Positions 1 to 22,711 of a DNA stretch of 64,000 nt are shown here, in pieces. Every line of letters starts with the position of its first letter. Position 1 is the stretch's first letter. The translations under genes were made by a program, and so were the position numbers. The notes beneath the pieces are model-generated. The model was not told the origin of the DNA and did no database searches. It saw only the letters and a list, made by a program, of their open reading frames with translations. This stretch comes from Engraulis encrasicolus (lineage: Eukaryota > Chordata > Actinopteri > Clupeiformes > Engraulidae), in assembly GCF_034702125.1 (NCBI RefSeq), contig NC_085861.1:51765295-51829294 (forward strand). The letters are read 5' to 3'.

Positions 1-3044
<3,044 letters not shown>

Positions 3045-3108
3045 CGTCGGCACACTCATCGTAGTACCAGTCCAGCTCGTAGTAGTCGGACTCCACGAAC
3101 CTCTGCAT
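3045..3108 (-). CDS. trak1: trak1 alternative first coding exon (short N-terminus)
   Basis: The exon runs from an ATG at 3108-3106 to a GTAAGC donor just below 3045. It encodes 21 residues, MQRFVESDYYELDWYYDECA plus D, and the first base of another codon. This closely matches the N-terminus I remember for a short mammalian TRAK1 isoform (MQKFIEADYYELDWYY...), in which the peptide is followed directly by V-LCAERV. The trailing G fits that Val codon. The donor phase equals that of the exon at 8118-8315, so both can splice to the same shared exon outside the window. It lies 5 kb downstream of that exon in the same gene, so using it requires an internal promoter. No splice acceptor is needed. The 5' UTR extends upstream (towards higher coordinates) for an unknown distance. 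Confidence 0.88.
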
Positions 3109-3720
3109 ACTTTTGTCCCCGTCGGGGTGCAGGACAGCAACCCGGTCTCTGTCTCTGTCCTGTGGTGGCCGAGGTCAGCGCCACAACAGTGGCCCATCCT
3201 TTCATGAGACACTGGTTCTCCTCACCCGGTTGTGCGCCTCTCTCTCTCTGACTCTCTCTGTCTCTCTTCACAGGCGGCCAGGTGGAGCGGAGGCTCACTC
3301 TACTCTACGTACCAGTGCCCCAAAAAATGAGAAGAAGAGTGGGGGGAACGCTGCCTGCCGTGGGCGTGTTGTAAACGAGTGAGCAAGAGTGTCCAGGAGG
3401 TAGCACCAAAACATAGCAAAAAAACTGCTCTCTGCAGCCTCTAGCTTGTGACACTGCTCTTTCTGATTCAAGGTTGTATCACACAGAGGAGGAGGAAGAG
3501 GAGGAGGAGATGGTCTACGGAACTGACCAATCAGGGCTGACTGCATCAGGAGCGCGTGCAGTGCTGCCTCTCTCCCTCTCTCCGTCAGCACTTTTCTGCC
3601 AGCCCTCTCTCTGTCTCTCTACTGCTCCTTTCTGCATCCCTCTCTGGATGCGCTCCTCCTTCCTGAGACTGGTTGCCATGGAAACTGCCTACCAAGGTTG
3701 CCAGATAGGCTGATTACTTC
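3109..3720 (-). promoter_or_regulatory. trak1: candidate internal promoter and 5' UTR of the short trak1 isoform
   Basis: This is the sequence directly upstream of the alternative first exon. It has a pyrimidine-rich stretch on the plus strand (3239-3270), a CCAAT motif at 3527-3531, and a perfect RFX-type X-box at 3672-3685. No TATA box is obvious at a sensible distance, and the transcription start cannot be placed. The promoter role is inferred from the position of the exon. Confidence 0.45.
3672..3685. promoter_or_regulatory. RFX X-box-like palindrome
   Basis: GTTGCCATGGAAAC fits the RFX consensus GTTNCCNNRGNAAC at every position. It lies about 560 bp upstream of the ATG of the trak1 alternative first exon. 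RFX factors control ciliary and neuronal genes, so a role at this promoter is plausible, but no occupancy can be inferred. Confidence 0.4.
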
Positions 3721-7460
<3,740 letters not shown>

Positions 7461-7464
7461 TTGT

Positions 7465-8111
7465 GCATCTCTACTCATGGAAGTATTAAATTATTCTGCA
7501 TGTATTGGCATGTATGCTGATATCTCTACACATAGAAGCATTTCATTATCTTGCAAGCTGTTGGTGTTAATACAGCAGCTCTAGTCACAAAAGTACGGGA
7601 CTCTGCACATGTTGGTGTGTGTGTGTATACTAGATCACTACTCACGAAAGTCCTTGACTCTACACGTGTTGGTGTGTATATGCCAGCTCTAGTCCCAGAG
7701 GTACTTGATTCTTCACGTGTTGGTGTGTATATGCTGCATCACTTCTCTCTTAATTATTTGGGATGTGTTGGAGTGTATACGACAGCTCTACTCACAGAAG
7801 TACTTGACTCTGCAAGTGTTAGTGTGTGTGTATATACGGTATCGCTACTCAGAGGTACACGACACTGCATCTGTTGGTGTGCATATATACTGTATCGGTA
7901 CTCTCAGAAGTATGTGACTGCACGTGCTGGTGTTCATATATACTGTATCGGTACTCTCAGAAGTATGTGACTGCACGTGTTGGTGTGTATATAGACTGTA
8001 TCGGTACTCTCAGAAGTATGTGACTGCACGTGCTGGTGTTCATATATACTGTATCGGTACTCTCAGAAGTATGTGACTGCACGTGTTGGTGTGTATATAG
8101 ACTGTATCGGT
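7465..8111. repeat. minisatellite of about 54-bp units abutting the trak1 exon
   Basis: About twelve diverged units start near 7469, 7524, 7580, 7638, 7687, 7740, 7787, 7843, 7896, 7950, 8006 and 8059. The last four are nearly identical and alternate between two variants. Each unit has a core like TACTCNCRGAAGTANNTGACT followed by CACGTGTTGGTGTGTATAT. The core matches the exon-intron junction at 8110-8130, where the plus strand reads GGTACTCACGGAAGTACTTG, so the array seems to derive from that splice donor and its flank. The units at about 7638 and 7787 keep GTGAGT on the minus strand; the others have lost the GT or the consensus. Confidence 0.92.
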
Positions 8112-8117
8112 ACTCAC

Positions 8118-8315
8118 GGAAGTACTTGAGGGTCTCCTCTATCTGCTCAGTGGTGAGGTCCAGGCTGGGGGAGTCCGGGGCGACCAGGGGGGTGTGCAGC
8201 CAGTCGTCGTGGTCGTAGCCATAAATGGTGTCCGCTCGTAGCTTGTAGTGGGGCAACTGCTCCTCCAGTAGACTGATGATTTCCACCTCTGGAAGATCAG
8301 TGCTGTTACACACAT
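8118..8315 (-). CDS. trak1: trak1 internal coding exon
   Basis: This 198-bp exon encodes 65 complete codons from VCNSTDLPEVEIISLLEEQ to TTEQIEETLKYF. I recognise it from memory as the near-invariant segment of TRAK1 at the start of its HAP1-N homology region; TRAK2 differs at many of these positions. TRAK1 is a cytoplasmic adaptor that couples kinesin-1 and dynein to Miro on mitochondria. On the minus strand a pyrimidine-rich CCCCAG acceptor precedes the exon and a GTGAGT donor follows it. The exon starts with the last two bases of an Asp codon and ends with the first base of the next codon, as expected if it joins a downstream exon encoding LCAERV. That downstream exon lies outside the window to the left. 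The acidic variable segment VAPDSPSLD differs from the mammalian residues I recall. A minisatellite directly abuts the donor. The family call is firm; which teleost paralogue (a or b) is unknown. Confidence 0.95.
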
Positions 8316-9940
8316 CTGGGGAAAGGAGGAAGAGACAGAGGACAGGCAAGGTCAGGAGACGATGAGGAGACAGGGTGTACGTTGGCGTGATGTCCCAATC
8401 AATTTCAAGGCCACAGCCATATTGAAATGGGGGAAACATTTATATTAATGCGTATGGGGAGGAAAGAGTCGTTTATGGTGTTTCTTCCCCCAAATCCTTA
8501 TGGGAGCCTACAAAAGTCAAGTTGAGAGGTTTTTAAGGTCAAATTGGCAAAGTGCTGGGGGGGGAACAATGGGGAGAAACAATAAAGCCAGCACATATGT
8601 ATTTCCCCCCTAACCCCCCCCCAAACATAGAGAATGGGCAATGAGAATACTAGCCTTGTCTGAGCCAAACATGACGTCTCTATATGGCCAGTGTTTGAAA
8701 TGACAGCAATTACACCAGATCAGCATATAGAACAATGGGGCCCTCTTGTGGATGATTGGAGCACGGTAATCAAATACAAGGTGAATAGCGGGGGCAGTCA
8801 CAGGATAGCAATGAAGGAATTGCACTTGCAGCCTTCCAGGTTCAATTCCTAACACTGACCTGTTGTGGGAAAGGGGATTTAGGGACCATCCCTTCCCAAT
8901 GACTGAGGTGCCTTAACCATGGCATCATGTGACCATTATGTGACCGGTTAGCTACAGAGCTGTCTGGCTACCATGGCAATGGCATCTTCATGTAAGACGT
9001 TATGCTCATGGCACTCATCTGAATAGCACTTCCTGTTCTGAGCTTAAACACAGGCAATCATGAAAACAAAACTGACAATAAAACCGTGGGTAGTAGAAAG
9101 GATGAATGGCTGGAGATTCTGAAAACCCACTAACCACTGCGGTTGGTGAACCAAAAAAGTGTATGTCAAGCCCTGGTTGATAGAATGACTAAAAGGTTTT
9201 TTCCACCCTGCAATTTACCACTGTGCCTCACCATCACTGTGTATGTGTTTGGCCCTTCCTCCCTATATTTGACTTGTGCATGGAGAGAAGCTGCTGAGAT
9301 TTGGTGGATCACAACAGATCATTGAAAGTGACTGTTAGACAACTGTCAGATGTTTGACCCTTCCCTTCTGAGCTTGACCCGTGCATGCAGGGAGGCAGGG
9401 GTATGAGGCGAGGGGGAGAGGAGAGTGAGTGGTACTCACTGGCAGACAATGGCGGCCCTGACAGGACCATAAACCCATGCTGCTGAGGCCGGCAAACCCC
9501 GCAGTGCCCCCCCCCCACATCATCACAACACAGACAGCAGAAATCAACACAGCACGTGGAGCTGATTCAAGCACAATGAGCCAGGCCGACTCAATGGAGT
9601 GCTGCTGACTGCTCAGTCATTCTCACAACTTTGGCTTGCACACAATCTATACCACTGCCATGGGAACATAAAATGCATACAAGAAAAAAAAATACTACAG
9701 TATAGTCAAAAATACTTAAAGATGTGGGGGTTGCCGTCTAGCATGCAAACACACTGGTCTACATATGAGTACCAGATACACATTACCCATGAGGACCAAG
9801 GTTTGAGTCTGGTTTCCTGCCTCCATGTTTACTTCCCTGTCTAAATAAATGCTAAATAAATAAATAAATGCTAAATAAATAAATAAATGCTAAAACGCTT
9901 CCAAAAACACAATATAAAAAAACAAACATGTGGTTATAGA
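8316..9940. other. intron upstream of the trak1 exon
   Basis: Mostly unique-looking sequence. A TAAATAAATGC-type short tandem repeat lies at about 9841-9893. No exon was recognised. Confidence 0.5.
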
Positions 9941-9944
9941 TGTA

Positions 9945-10200
9945 GTTAATCAGTCATGGGTAAGCTGTTAGGGCTTCAGACTAAAAGGTTGCCGGTTCGA
10001 CTCCCGATCCGCCAGGTTGGTGGGGGAGTAATTAACCAGTGCTCTCCCCCAACCTCCTCTATGATTGAAGTACCCTTAGCATAGTACCGTCCCGCCGCAT
10101 GGGTGCATGCGGCTGCATAAATGCAGTTTTGTGTCGTGAGCACCGTGTGCTGACAAATGCTGTGTCAGAATGACAATGGGAGTTTCCCAGGTGTGCTTTC
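9945..10200 (+). repeat. tRNA-derived SINE
   Basis: A tRNA-like head carries GGGTAAGCTGTTAGGGCTTC and a perfect RNA polymerase III B box, GGTTCGACTCC, at about 9993-10003. A body typical of fish SINEs follows (GTACCGTCCCGCCGCA... then TGACAATGGGAGTTTCCCAG). The 5' end is diverged and no TSD could be fixed. Confidence 0.75.
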
Positions 10201-10309
10201 TAGTTAACCCAGGGTTTCCCAACCTTCAGATCTTTACAGTGAAGGTGGCCACCGTGACAACAGACACCCGTCACATGGACTACCTGCACTGAAAAGATCA
10301 AGATTTCTT

Positions 10310-10500
10310 GTGGCCAAGCTGTGGCTTAAATGTTCAGGGCCTTGATGTTGGAATTGGAAGGTTTCAGATTCAAATCCCACATCATCCACGGCTGAGGTGT
10401 CCCTAACCTCACATTGCTCCAGAGACTGTAACCAATGCCCTGTACCTAAGTAATTTTACTATAAGTCACTTTGGATAAAACAGTGTTATGCACTGTAATG
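10310..10500 (+). repeat. degenerate tRNA-derived SINE with L2-like tail
   Basis: A diverged B box (TTCAGATTCAAATCCC) is followed by a body containing CTCCAGAGACTGTAACCAAT. The tail AAGTCACTTTGGATAAAACA is the hallmark 3' end of many fish SINEs (AAGTCGCTTTGGATAAAAGC). Boundaries are approximate. Confidence 0.7.
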
Positions 10501-12087
10501 TAAAATGGAAGAAAGGGTTTTGTGCAACACAGACACAGAGGCAGGCTGTCACAGTTCCTATACAGTACATCACACACACACACACACCAGCTGTCCAAGC
10601 AACCTTTGGTATGCCCGGATTGTGAGCGCAACACATCGTGTGTCAACAGAGCGTTTGCTAATCAGTTCAGCCCGCTGAAGGACACTGTGGTGACACTGCG
10701 ACGAGGGACATTTATTACTGGGGAAAGCCCCCCAAAAAGCAATATGTTAGTGTGCTCCATGACCAGGGTGGACAGATTGAATGAATACCTCACTCTTGTA
10801 CATGACTTGTTTCTGGACATGGTCTCTGTTAAATGAATGAAAAGGATGATGACACTCATGGCTTTGGGGTTTACACAAGCTTCACTTTACAAGCACTTTA
10901 CACTTTACACTTTACACTTTACAAGCAAAGCTCACCGTGCTGGTTTCACAAGTCTCAGTGGAGTGTATTCTGCATATTGGCAGAGGGCTAGCCAGCGTAT
11001 TTCTTACAGTAGAGTGTGCACTGAGGTGATACACAGCTGTGGCTAGCAAATCAAAGATTGTCTACATGGACACTGGTACAATACTACATAGTCTATACAT
11101 GGGTTCTAAATTTTTGTTTTCCCTTGACTGTGCAAAACTAACTGCGCACAACTCAACCTCTGATTGTTGGAAAAAGCTGTCGGTCAAACAATTATCTCAC
11201 ATGGTTGGCTGCCAGTGTCTTGCCCCTCCTCACAACATTGTGTTTACAAACACGGTGAACCCACGTATACTTCACACAACCAAAGAGCTCCAAGAACAAA
11301 AACAACTCCATGGCAAGTGGAGTGACTACCAAGTTCTTGTGTTTGTTGTTGTTCTTGGACCTGAAATTTCCTCATCTGAAGAGCACCTCAAAGAAACTTT
11401 TTTTTGAGCCCAGAAGGAGCTTCTAGACAAACATTTTGTGAAATACCCGATCCAACAATGTTCTGAGTCAATTTCATCTGTTTATTTTTTTAAATCGTGT
11501 TTACACGACATGTGGATAAATCTCAATTGTTGCGTCAACACAAAGTGCCAGGGGATTGGCTGTTTACCAGGCACGCACTTCATCGCTGTTTTTTTTTTCA
11601 AATGAGCAGATTTCTTGCATTTTTTTATGTTAAAAGCGTCAATTTCAGGTGCGATTTTAGAAATCTCAGCTTAAAAACATCCACTTTAGGGAGCTTATAA
11701 CTCATGTGAGGAAAATCCCAAAAATATCCCTGTCCATGTAATCAGGGTCTTAGTAGTGCGGTCGGCTGTGTTTACTCTGAAGTTCAGCAGCGTATACCAA
11801 CAGTGCTGCCCCGACTCCTAACCTCAGTGGCACCAAGCGAGGGGCGTCTGACCGTGTTTTTAAATCTGAGCTCTGGCTGTGTTCTACTGCCCTGCTATGG
11901 GGGGCAAGTGAGATTTTGGTCACGCCGATTATTTCTGTCCTATATTTATGGCCACTCATGCCGCGCGAGCGGGTCTATAGCAGGCCACAGAGCCATGCCC
12001 TTCCTGTCTCCTCTACCCCTGGCATTCCCTCTCTCTCTCTAGAGTTCTCTCTACCTCTCTCTCTCTTCAACCACTCTTAGTCTCTTG

Positions 12088-12089
<2 letters not shown>
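10500..12089. other. intronic stretch, no gene seen
   Basis: It holds a short (CA)n at about 10569-10588 and a heptamer-like CACTTTA array at about 10893-10924. The open frame at 11039-11407 has no splice signals or recognisable similarity and is treated as chance. Confidence 0.5.

Positions 12090-12166
<77 letters not shown>
12090..12166. repeat. (CA)n microsatellite
   Basis: About 38 pure CA units preceded by a CT-rich stretch. Confidence 0.99.
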
Positions 12167-15114
<2,948 letters not shown>

Positions 15115-15119
15115 CAAGA

Positions 15120-15870
15120 ACCTGTCCAGTTCGTGATCATCTGTGTTCATTCATTACATGAAAAACCCCTCTTGAATATAATGTGAAGGGGTGTCAAACC
15201 CACTTTGGTTCAACACTGCTGGTGTCCCCTGGTCCAGACAGAACAGCACTGAGAGCTTGCTCCGGTCACGTCCAGGCCCTCGGCGTAGCTGTTTTTGGTT
15301 ACAGTGTGTGTGTGTGTGTGTGTGTGTGTATGCGCCTGCTCGGACTACTGGAAAGGGGGTGGTGGGGGGAGGGGGCGGTCCCCAACTCAAATGTCAAGGT
15401 GTCTGAATGTCACTGGTGGCAGGAGATCACACGAACAAACTGGCCCACTGCACACAGCACAGAGACATGCAAAGGGGGAGAACAGCTGTGCTGCTGTAGA
15501 CTGACCCGCTGACAGAAAATATGAATAACAATATTAATATTATCAATACCATCATTACTATAATTATTACAACAACAACAATAATAATGATAATATTAAT
15601 AATAATATTAATAATAATAATAAATCTGCTTCTCGGCAGAACATCCCAAAATTGTTTTTATAGTCTAACACTGCTTTGGCAGTAGATAACTAGACCTATG
15701 CAGTCGTCTCCGAATGCTAAAGGTATAGCACCGAAACGCAACGCTTCCAGTACCCCATAATTCTCACCACTCCCATCCACCGATTTATAAACTAATATAT
15801 TAAATATATACAGTACATATATCAGTGCCATGCATAGGCTAACCAAACAACTACTGTAAAAACAAAGCAA
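15120..15870. other. intronic stretch, no gene seen
   Basis: It holds a short (GT)n at about 15303-15329 and an AT-rich tract of AAT/ATT triplets at about 15521-15622. Nothing else was recognised. Confidence 0.5.
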
Positions 15871-15872
15871 AA

Positions 15873-16110
15873 AAAAATTGGGACGAATTCATCCACCCGG
15901 TCAAAAGTTATGGGCCAAACAAGAATTAGGCCATCTTGAATTCAGCCATCTTGAAAGTGTTGACTTCCAAAATCTGACCAAATCATGAACCTAGGGCATT
16001 AACACACAGAATCTGGGACAAATCCATCCATCTGTTCAAAAGTGGCGGTGGCTGCGGTGCACGCAAAAGCATTACATCAAAGAGGCTCTGCGTTTTGGGG
16101 ATATAACGAC
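15873..16110 (-). mobile_element. truncated second copy of the 40.8-kb ATATCCCC element
   Basis: Read on the minus strand it starts with TATATCCCCAAAACGC, passes a GCGTGCACCGC segment and then a unit of the tandem repeat (GGATTTGTCCCAGAT... TTCAAGATGGCTGAATTC). This is the same order as the left end of the element at 40764-41988. It breaks off in an A-rich stretch, so the right end is missing. Confidence 0.8.
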
Positions 16111-16274
16111 TGAATGTGTCAATCACAGTACATACAATCATGCATATTAAAGTGCTTTGACAGGAACACATACTTAATACACAATGCATACTTGAACACA
16201 CAAGCACACACAAGAGCTACCAAGCATGCGTGCATTAAATACACAGAGACCCTCTCTGTGTACATCTTCTAATG

Positions 16275-16619
16275 CAGGGATGTCAAACTCAGGCCCGGGG
16301 GCCAAATTTGGCCCGCGGAACCATTTTATTTGGCCCGCGAGATCATTTCAAATGTGTATTACAGTTGGCCCACATACATACACCATTAATGTATAGCGTA
16401 AAACAACTTGAACATGGAATTTGCAGTGTCACAGGATGTGTAGATACATTTTAACTAACAAATATGATGGGAAAGACTGTATGCACAATTTAACTACGAG
16501 TATGAAGTGCATGCATGCACAATTTTAGTCCATTTGTAAAAATAATGGTTGAGTTCGGCCCGTGACTTCGTTCCAGATTTTGATTTTGGCCCTCAGTCAA
16601 TTTGAGTTTGACATCCCTG
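16275..16619. mobile_element. hAT-like MITE, 345 bp
   Basis: Terminal inverted repeats CAGGGATGTCAAACTCA and TGAGTTTGACATCCCTG are flanked by a perfect 8-bp TSD, TTCTAATG (16267-16274 and 16620-16627). The interior has GGCCCG-rich subterminal motifs and no coding capacity. Terminus and TSD length are typical of Charlie-type hAT elements. Confidence 0.92.
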
Positions 16620-17071
16620 TTCTAATGCATAAAGACGTGAATCTTTGCGCTTCTGTACGACACTCTGTAACCCATATGTTAATATGTTCATTTCTTCTCT
16701 ACACTGCCTTCCTCTTATTTCTGTCATGCACGCCACCTCATCAGGTAATAATGGTCGGCTTGCAAGGCCATGGACACTTGCTACCATCCTTTCAAATATT
16801 AGTTTTATCGGCCAATCACTTCTCTGTATGCATTCTCTGCAACGTCTCAGTTACCAGGAAACCGAGCGCTTCCATGAATTAACAGTAAATGGGGCTGAAA
16901 TGTGTTTTGCAGATGTTGGACTGGCAGCCTGGCCTAGGTAAACATGTGGCGCTGCATGTCAGCTGTGGTGGGGACGGGAGTGGCCGAGTGCCATCACATT
17001 TACAGCAGATCAAACAGATCAGCACACTGGAGAGGGGAGAGAGACAGCTGATGATATGCTGATTTGTCAAT

Positions 17072-19581
<2,510 letters not shown>

Positions 19582-19717
19582 GTGAGTGTGTGAGTGTGTG
19601 AGTGTGTGAGTGAGTGAGTGAGTGTGTGTGAGTGAGTGAGTGAGTGAGTGAGTGAGTGAGTGAGTGAGTGAGTGAGTGAGTGAGTGAGTGAGTGAGTGAG
19701 TGAGTGAGTGAGTGAGT

Positions 19718-19758
<41 letters not shown>
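19582..19758. repeat. (GTGA)n microsatellite passing into (GA)n
   Basis: The tetramer GTGA/TGAG runs for about 140 bp and then becomes pure GA before the second 140-bp dispersed repeat. Confidence 0.98.
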
Positions 19759-19759
<1 letters not shown>

Positions 19760-19899
19760 AGAAGGGACAGAAAATGAAAAAGATAGAATAGATAAATAGG
19801 TAGAGAGAGAATGAGACACAGAAAAAGAGGGGGAGAGAGACCTGGGATCACCTTTCCTCTTTAATGGAAAACTCAAACATGGCCGTCTGTCCGTCCAAT
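19757..19899. repeat. 140-bp dispersed repeat, copy 2
   Basis: Near-identical to 17202-17342; the flanks on the far side differ completely. Confidence 0.8.
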
Positions 19900-20018
19900 C
19901 AGTAATCAGTGAGTTTAAAAGAGTGATCTTTTCAGCCAGATAGAACCCTTCATTTCAATGTCATTATTATGTGTATGTATACAACTATGTAAATGAATGA
20001 CAATTCTTGAAGAGTAAC

Positions 20019-20129
20019 AAAAAAGGTAAGTTGCCCTGCTGCCTTTTAGTTTGTAAGGCAAGCCTTCAAGGCTTTCTCAAGTTCAATTAAATTTCAAACT
20101 TAAGGCAGCAGGGCCACTTACCTTTTAAC
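20019..20129. repeat. 110-bp hairpin-forming inverted repeat
   Basis: The left arm AAAAGGTAAGTTGCCCTGCT (continuing GCCTT) pairs with a right arm ending in AGCAGGGCCACTTACCTTTT, around a roughly 40-nt loop. It is probably a very small MITE. Confidence 0.75.
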
Positions 20130-21164
20130 GTTTAACTGACGGAAATGTTTTACAGTGTACAGATTTTTAAAGTTCCCATATAAGCGACTTCGCTGCCCCC
20201 ACATGGAGTACCACTTTCAGCCACTAGAGGGCAGCACTCACCCTCACACTCCAGCTGATTGGTCAACTGGAGCAGAGGCAGCCACAGTGGGCCAGGAGGA
20301 ACTGATCCAAAAAGTTGAACAAAAAAGATGAATCGCATGACTGCTGTTGTTCAGCACATTTCTTACACTTAAGGTATGCCATGGCCTACTTTCAGCTAGA
20401 TCCACCTTAAGATGGCTGAAACCATGTTATATATCTGCTCGGTATGGATATCTGGATTGAGGATGATGATCAGATGTCACAAAAAATAACTAATAATATT
20501 AGAGAATAAAGACTGAGCATAACACCAACATTATGAAAAATTAAGGAATCAATAAAGTCTGTGAGTCGTCATCTGGGCAGTATTAATTATCATGAAAAAT
20601 AATTTTAAAAAGATTGCTAAAATCATGTTTGACATTCAAGACAGCCCTACCTATGGAGAACAAGGCGGTACGTAACTAGCAGGTCGCAAGGCAGTAGCAA
20701 AGACATGGTGTTCTGTTGTCACTGTTTCAAAGTGTGTCTGTGGTTTGTCCACAAACTGTTGCCAAAAGGGATTAAATCCCCTAGAGGGGCCCTAGTTTAT
20801 TCAGCGAGGGACAGGAAGCAAGCAAATCTCTCTCTCTCTCTGGATTACATAACTAATTCTATTCACCAGCATTACATCCACTCACTTTTAAGATCCAAGT
20901 ACCGAGTGTCCTAGCTGAGAGATGTGCTAAACGTAACCTGTGATAAGAAGTAACCTGCATCCATTTACTCTTCAATTACTATCAAATCTACTATGGAGCT
21001 GCACTTGAGATTCAAATCTCCAATGTATGAATGATGATGATGTAATTAAAAAGGTCTAGTCTGGGACGATTAGCCTTCCCTTCTTTAGACTTGCAAGGAC
21101 AATAAAATACCTACAGCTTTCGCGTCTGTTTCAGGTCATAACGAGCAGAAAGGCAGGAATGTAT
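20130..21164. other. no gene seen
   Basis: Contains the CTCF-like site at 20221. Nothing else was recognised. Confidence 0.4.
20221..20234 (+). promoter_or_regulatory. CTCF-like site
   Basis: CCACTAGAGGGCAG matches the CTCF core CCASYAGRKGGCRS at every position. It lies in unique-looking intronic or flanking DNA. Weaker matches are at 23974-23985 (CCACCAGGGGGC, inside a piggyBac-like element) and 6141-6154. Confidence 0.4.
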
Positions 21165-21522
21165 TAGGGGTGGTACGGTTCACAAAATTCACGGTTCGGT
21201 TCATATCGCGGTGTCAAGGTCACGGTTTTCGGTTCTCTACACGGTTCTTTTTTTTTAGTTCATGATAAATGGTGCACTGGCTAATAGAATCGGACTTATC
21301 ACTAAATATCCTACATATGGTTTGTATAGGCTTATAATGTGAAAATGGTATGATTTTAATTGTGTCATCCTCTGATTTGGTCTTATACGCCAATGTTTTA
21401 ATCAGAGAGACTGGATAAGATACTCCTAGAATCTCTGTTTTACATATTTTTCTGGGCAGTTCGGTTCGGTATGTGTGTGAATTGTACGGTTTCGGTTTTC
21501 GGTGCGGTTTGTGCCATCCCTA
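21165..21522. mobile_element. hAT-like MITE, 358 bp
   Basis: It starts TAGGGGTGGTACGGTTCACA and ends TTTGTGCCATCCCTA, with a perfect 8-bp TSD GAATGTAT (21157-21164 and 21523-21530). CGGTT-type subterminal repeats are abundant and there is no coding capacity. Confidence 0.92.
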
Positions 21523-22707
21523 GAATGTATTGATCCATGTAACCAAAGGTAAAGCAAATGCAAACATTAAATTAAATTTCATTTAAAGCCAATGTCAGTG
21601 TAAAATTGATGGTGATGGCACCATCTCGTGATGGTGTGTGTGTGATGTTCATTCAGGAAACAGCCAAAAGGAGCACAATTAAATATCCTAATGGTGCATG
21701 CCTACACTCACACCAGTGTGTGGCATTTTGTCTGAGGGCATTTAAGCAGACAGTGGAGAGGCCAGGGAAGCGCTCCTCCTCCTCCTCCCCCTCCTATTGC
21801 TTTGGTGTTGTTCTGTACTTCTCACACCCTTTGGCTCCAGGCATGGCTGGGCCTCACACAGCACCAGGCCACAACACTCTTGCTTCAGATTCCCCAAACA
21901 CACTCACTCACTCACTCTCTCTCTATTACTCCATCCCTCTCTACATCACGCACTCTCTCACTCGGTCTGTTACCAGCTTTTACCCTACTGTTTATCTCCC
22001 TCTCTCCACATCTCTCTTGCTCTCTGTCTCTCCACCCCCTTCCTCTTTCCCCCACTCACTCAGCATTTATTTTTAACTCGCACATGGCTTTGCCTCGGAA
22101 AATATCTGTGACCCCCAGCTACCGGGTCGGCCGTTTCACACTGCAATGGGGCGTTATTAATGTGGCCCTCAATAAAATGCTTTCAGGACACACTCCTAAC
22201 CCCTGGTTTGTGCTATTTTCATAACATGAAGAGAAAACAGCAGGCAGGACAATCCTCTTGACCTGGTGACTGCAAGAAAGTCCTCATGAATAAAAGGGTT
22301 GCTTTGTTTTGCAACTTGATGTTGAGAAAGCAACTCTACGCCTTTGCTGAACACCATGACGGCAAAATTTATAAATTATACAATACTGTAATTTTATAAC
22401 ATTACCTTGACATATTTTATGTTACAGGTTCTCTCATATAATTGTAGTGTGACTTATTGATGAGACATTGTTCATACAGGTCCTTTAGAAAGCACCAAAG
22501 AATTTCTTTCTTTTCTGAAGAAAATGGTGCTTTCATTACAATATTCTAATTTTGTGAAATCCTCTTTTGTTTTTTAGCTGGAAGCCCAAAATATGTAAGA
22601 ATAAACAAATGAATTTGCACTGACCAAACTGCAACAAACAACTGAAAATACCATTTATCTCCCCCTGATTTGTCTTAGCTTTAACCCTCATCAGCATGAA
22701 ATAATCT
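21523..22707. other. no gene seen
   Basis: Includes a pyrimidine-rich low-complexity stretch at about 21900-22060. The overlapping 100-156 residue open frames there are compositional artefacts. Confidence 0.45.
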
Positions 22708-22711
22708 TTAA

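Noticed and set aside
7465..8111. CRISPR-like regular repeat spacing
   Set aside because: The repeats are contiguous and diverged with no unique spacers, and the context is eukaryotic.
9985..10010. Functional tRNA gene
   Set aside because: There is a B box, but no complete cloverleaf could be formed and the downstream body is that of a SINE.
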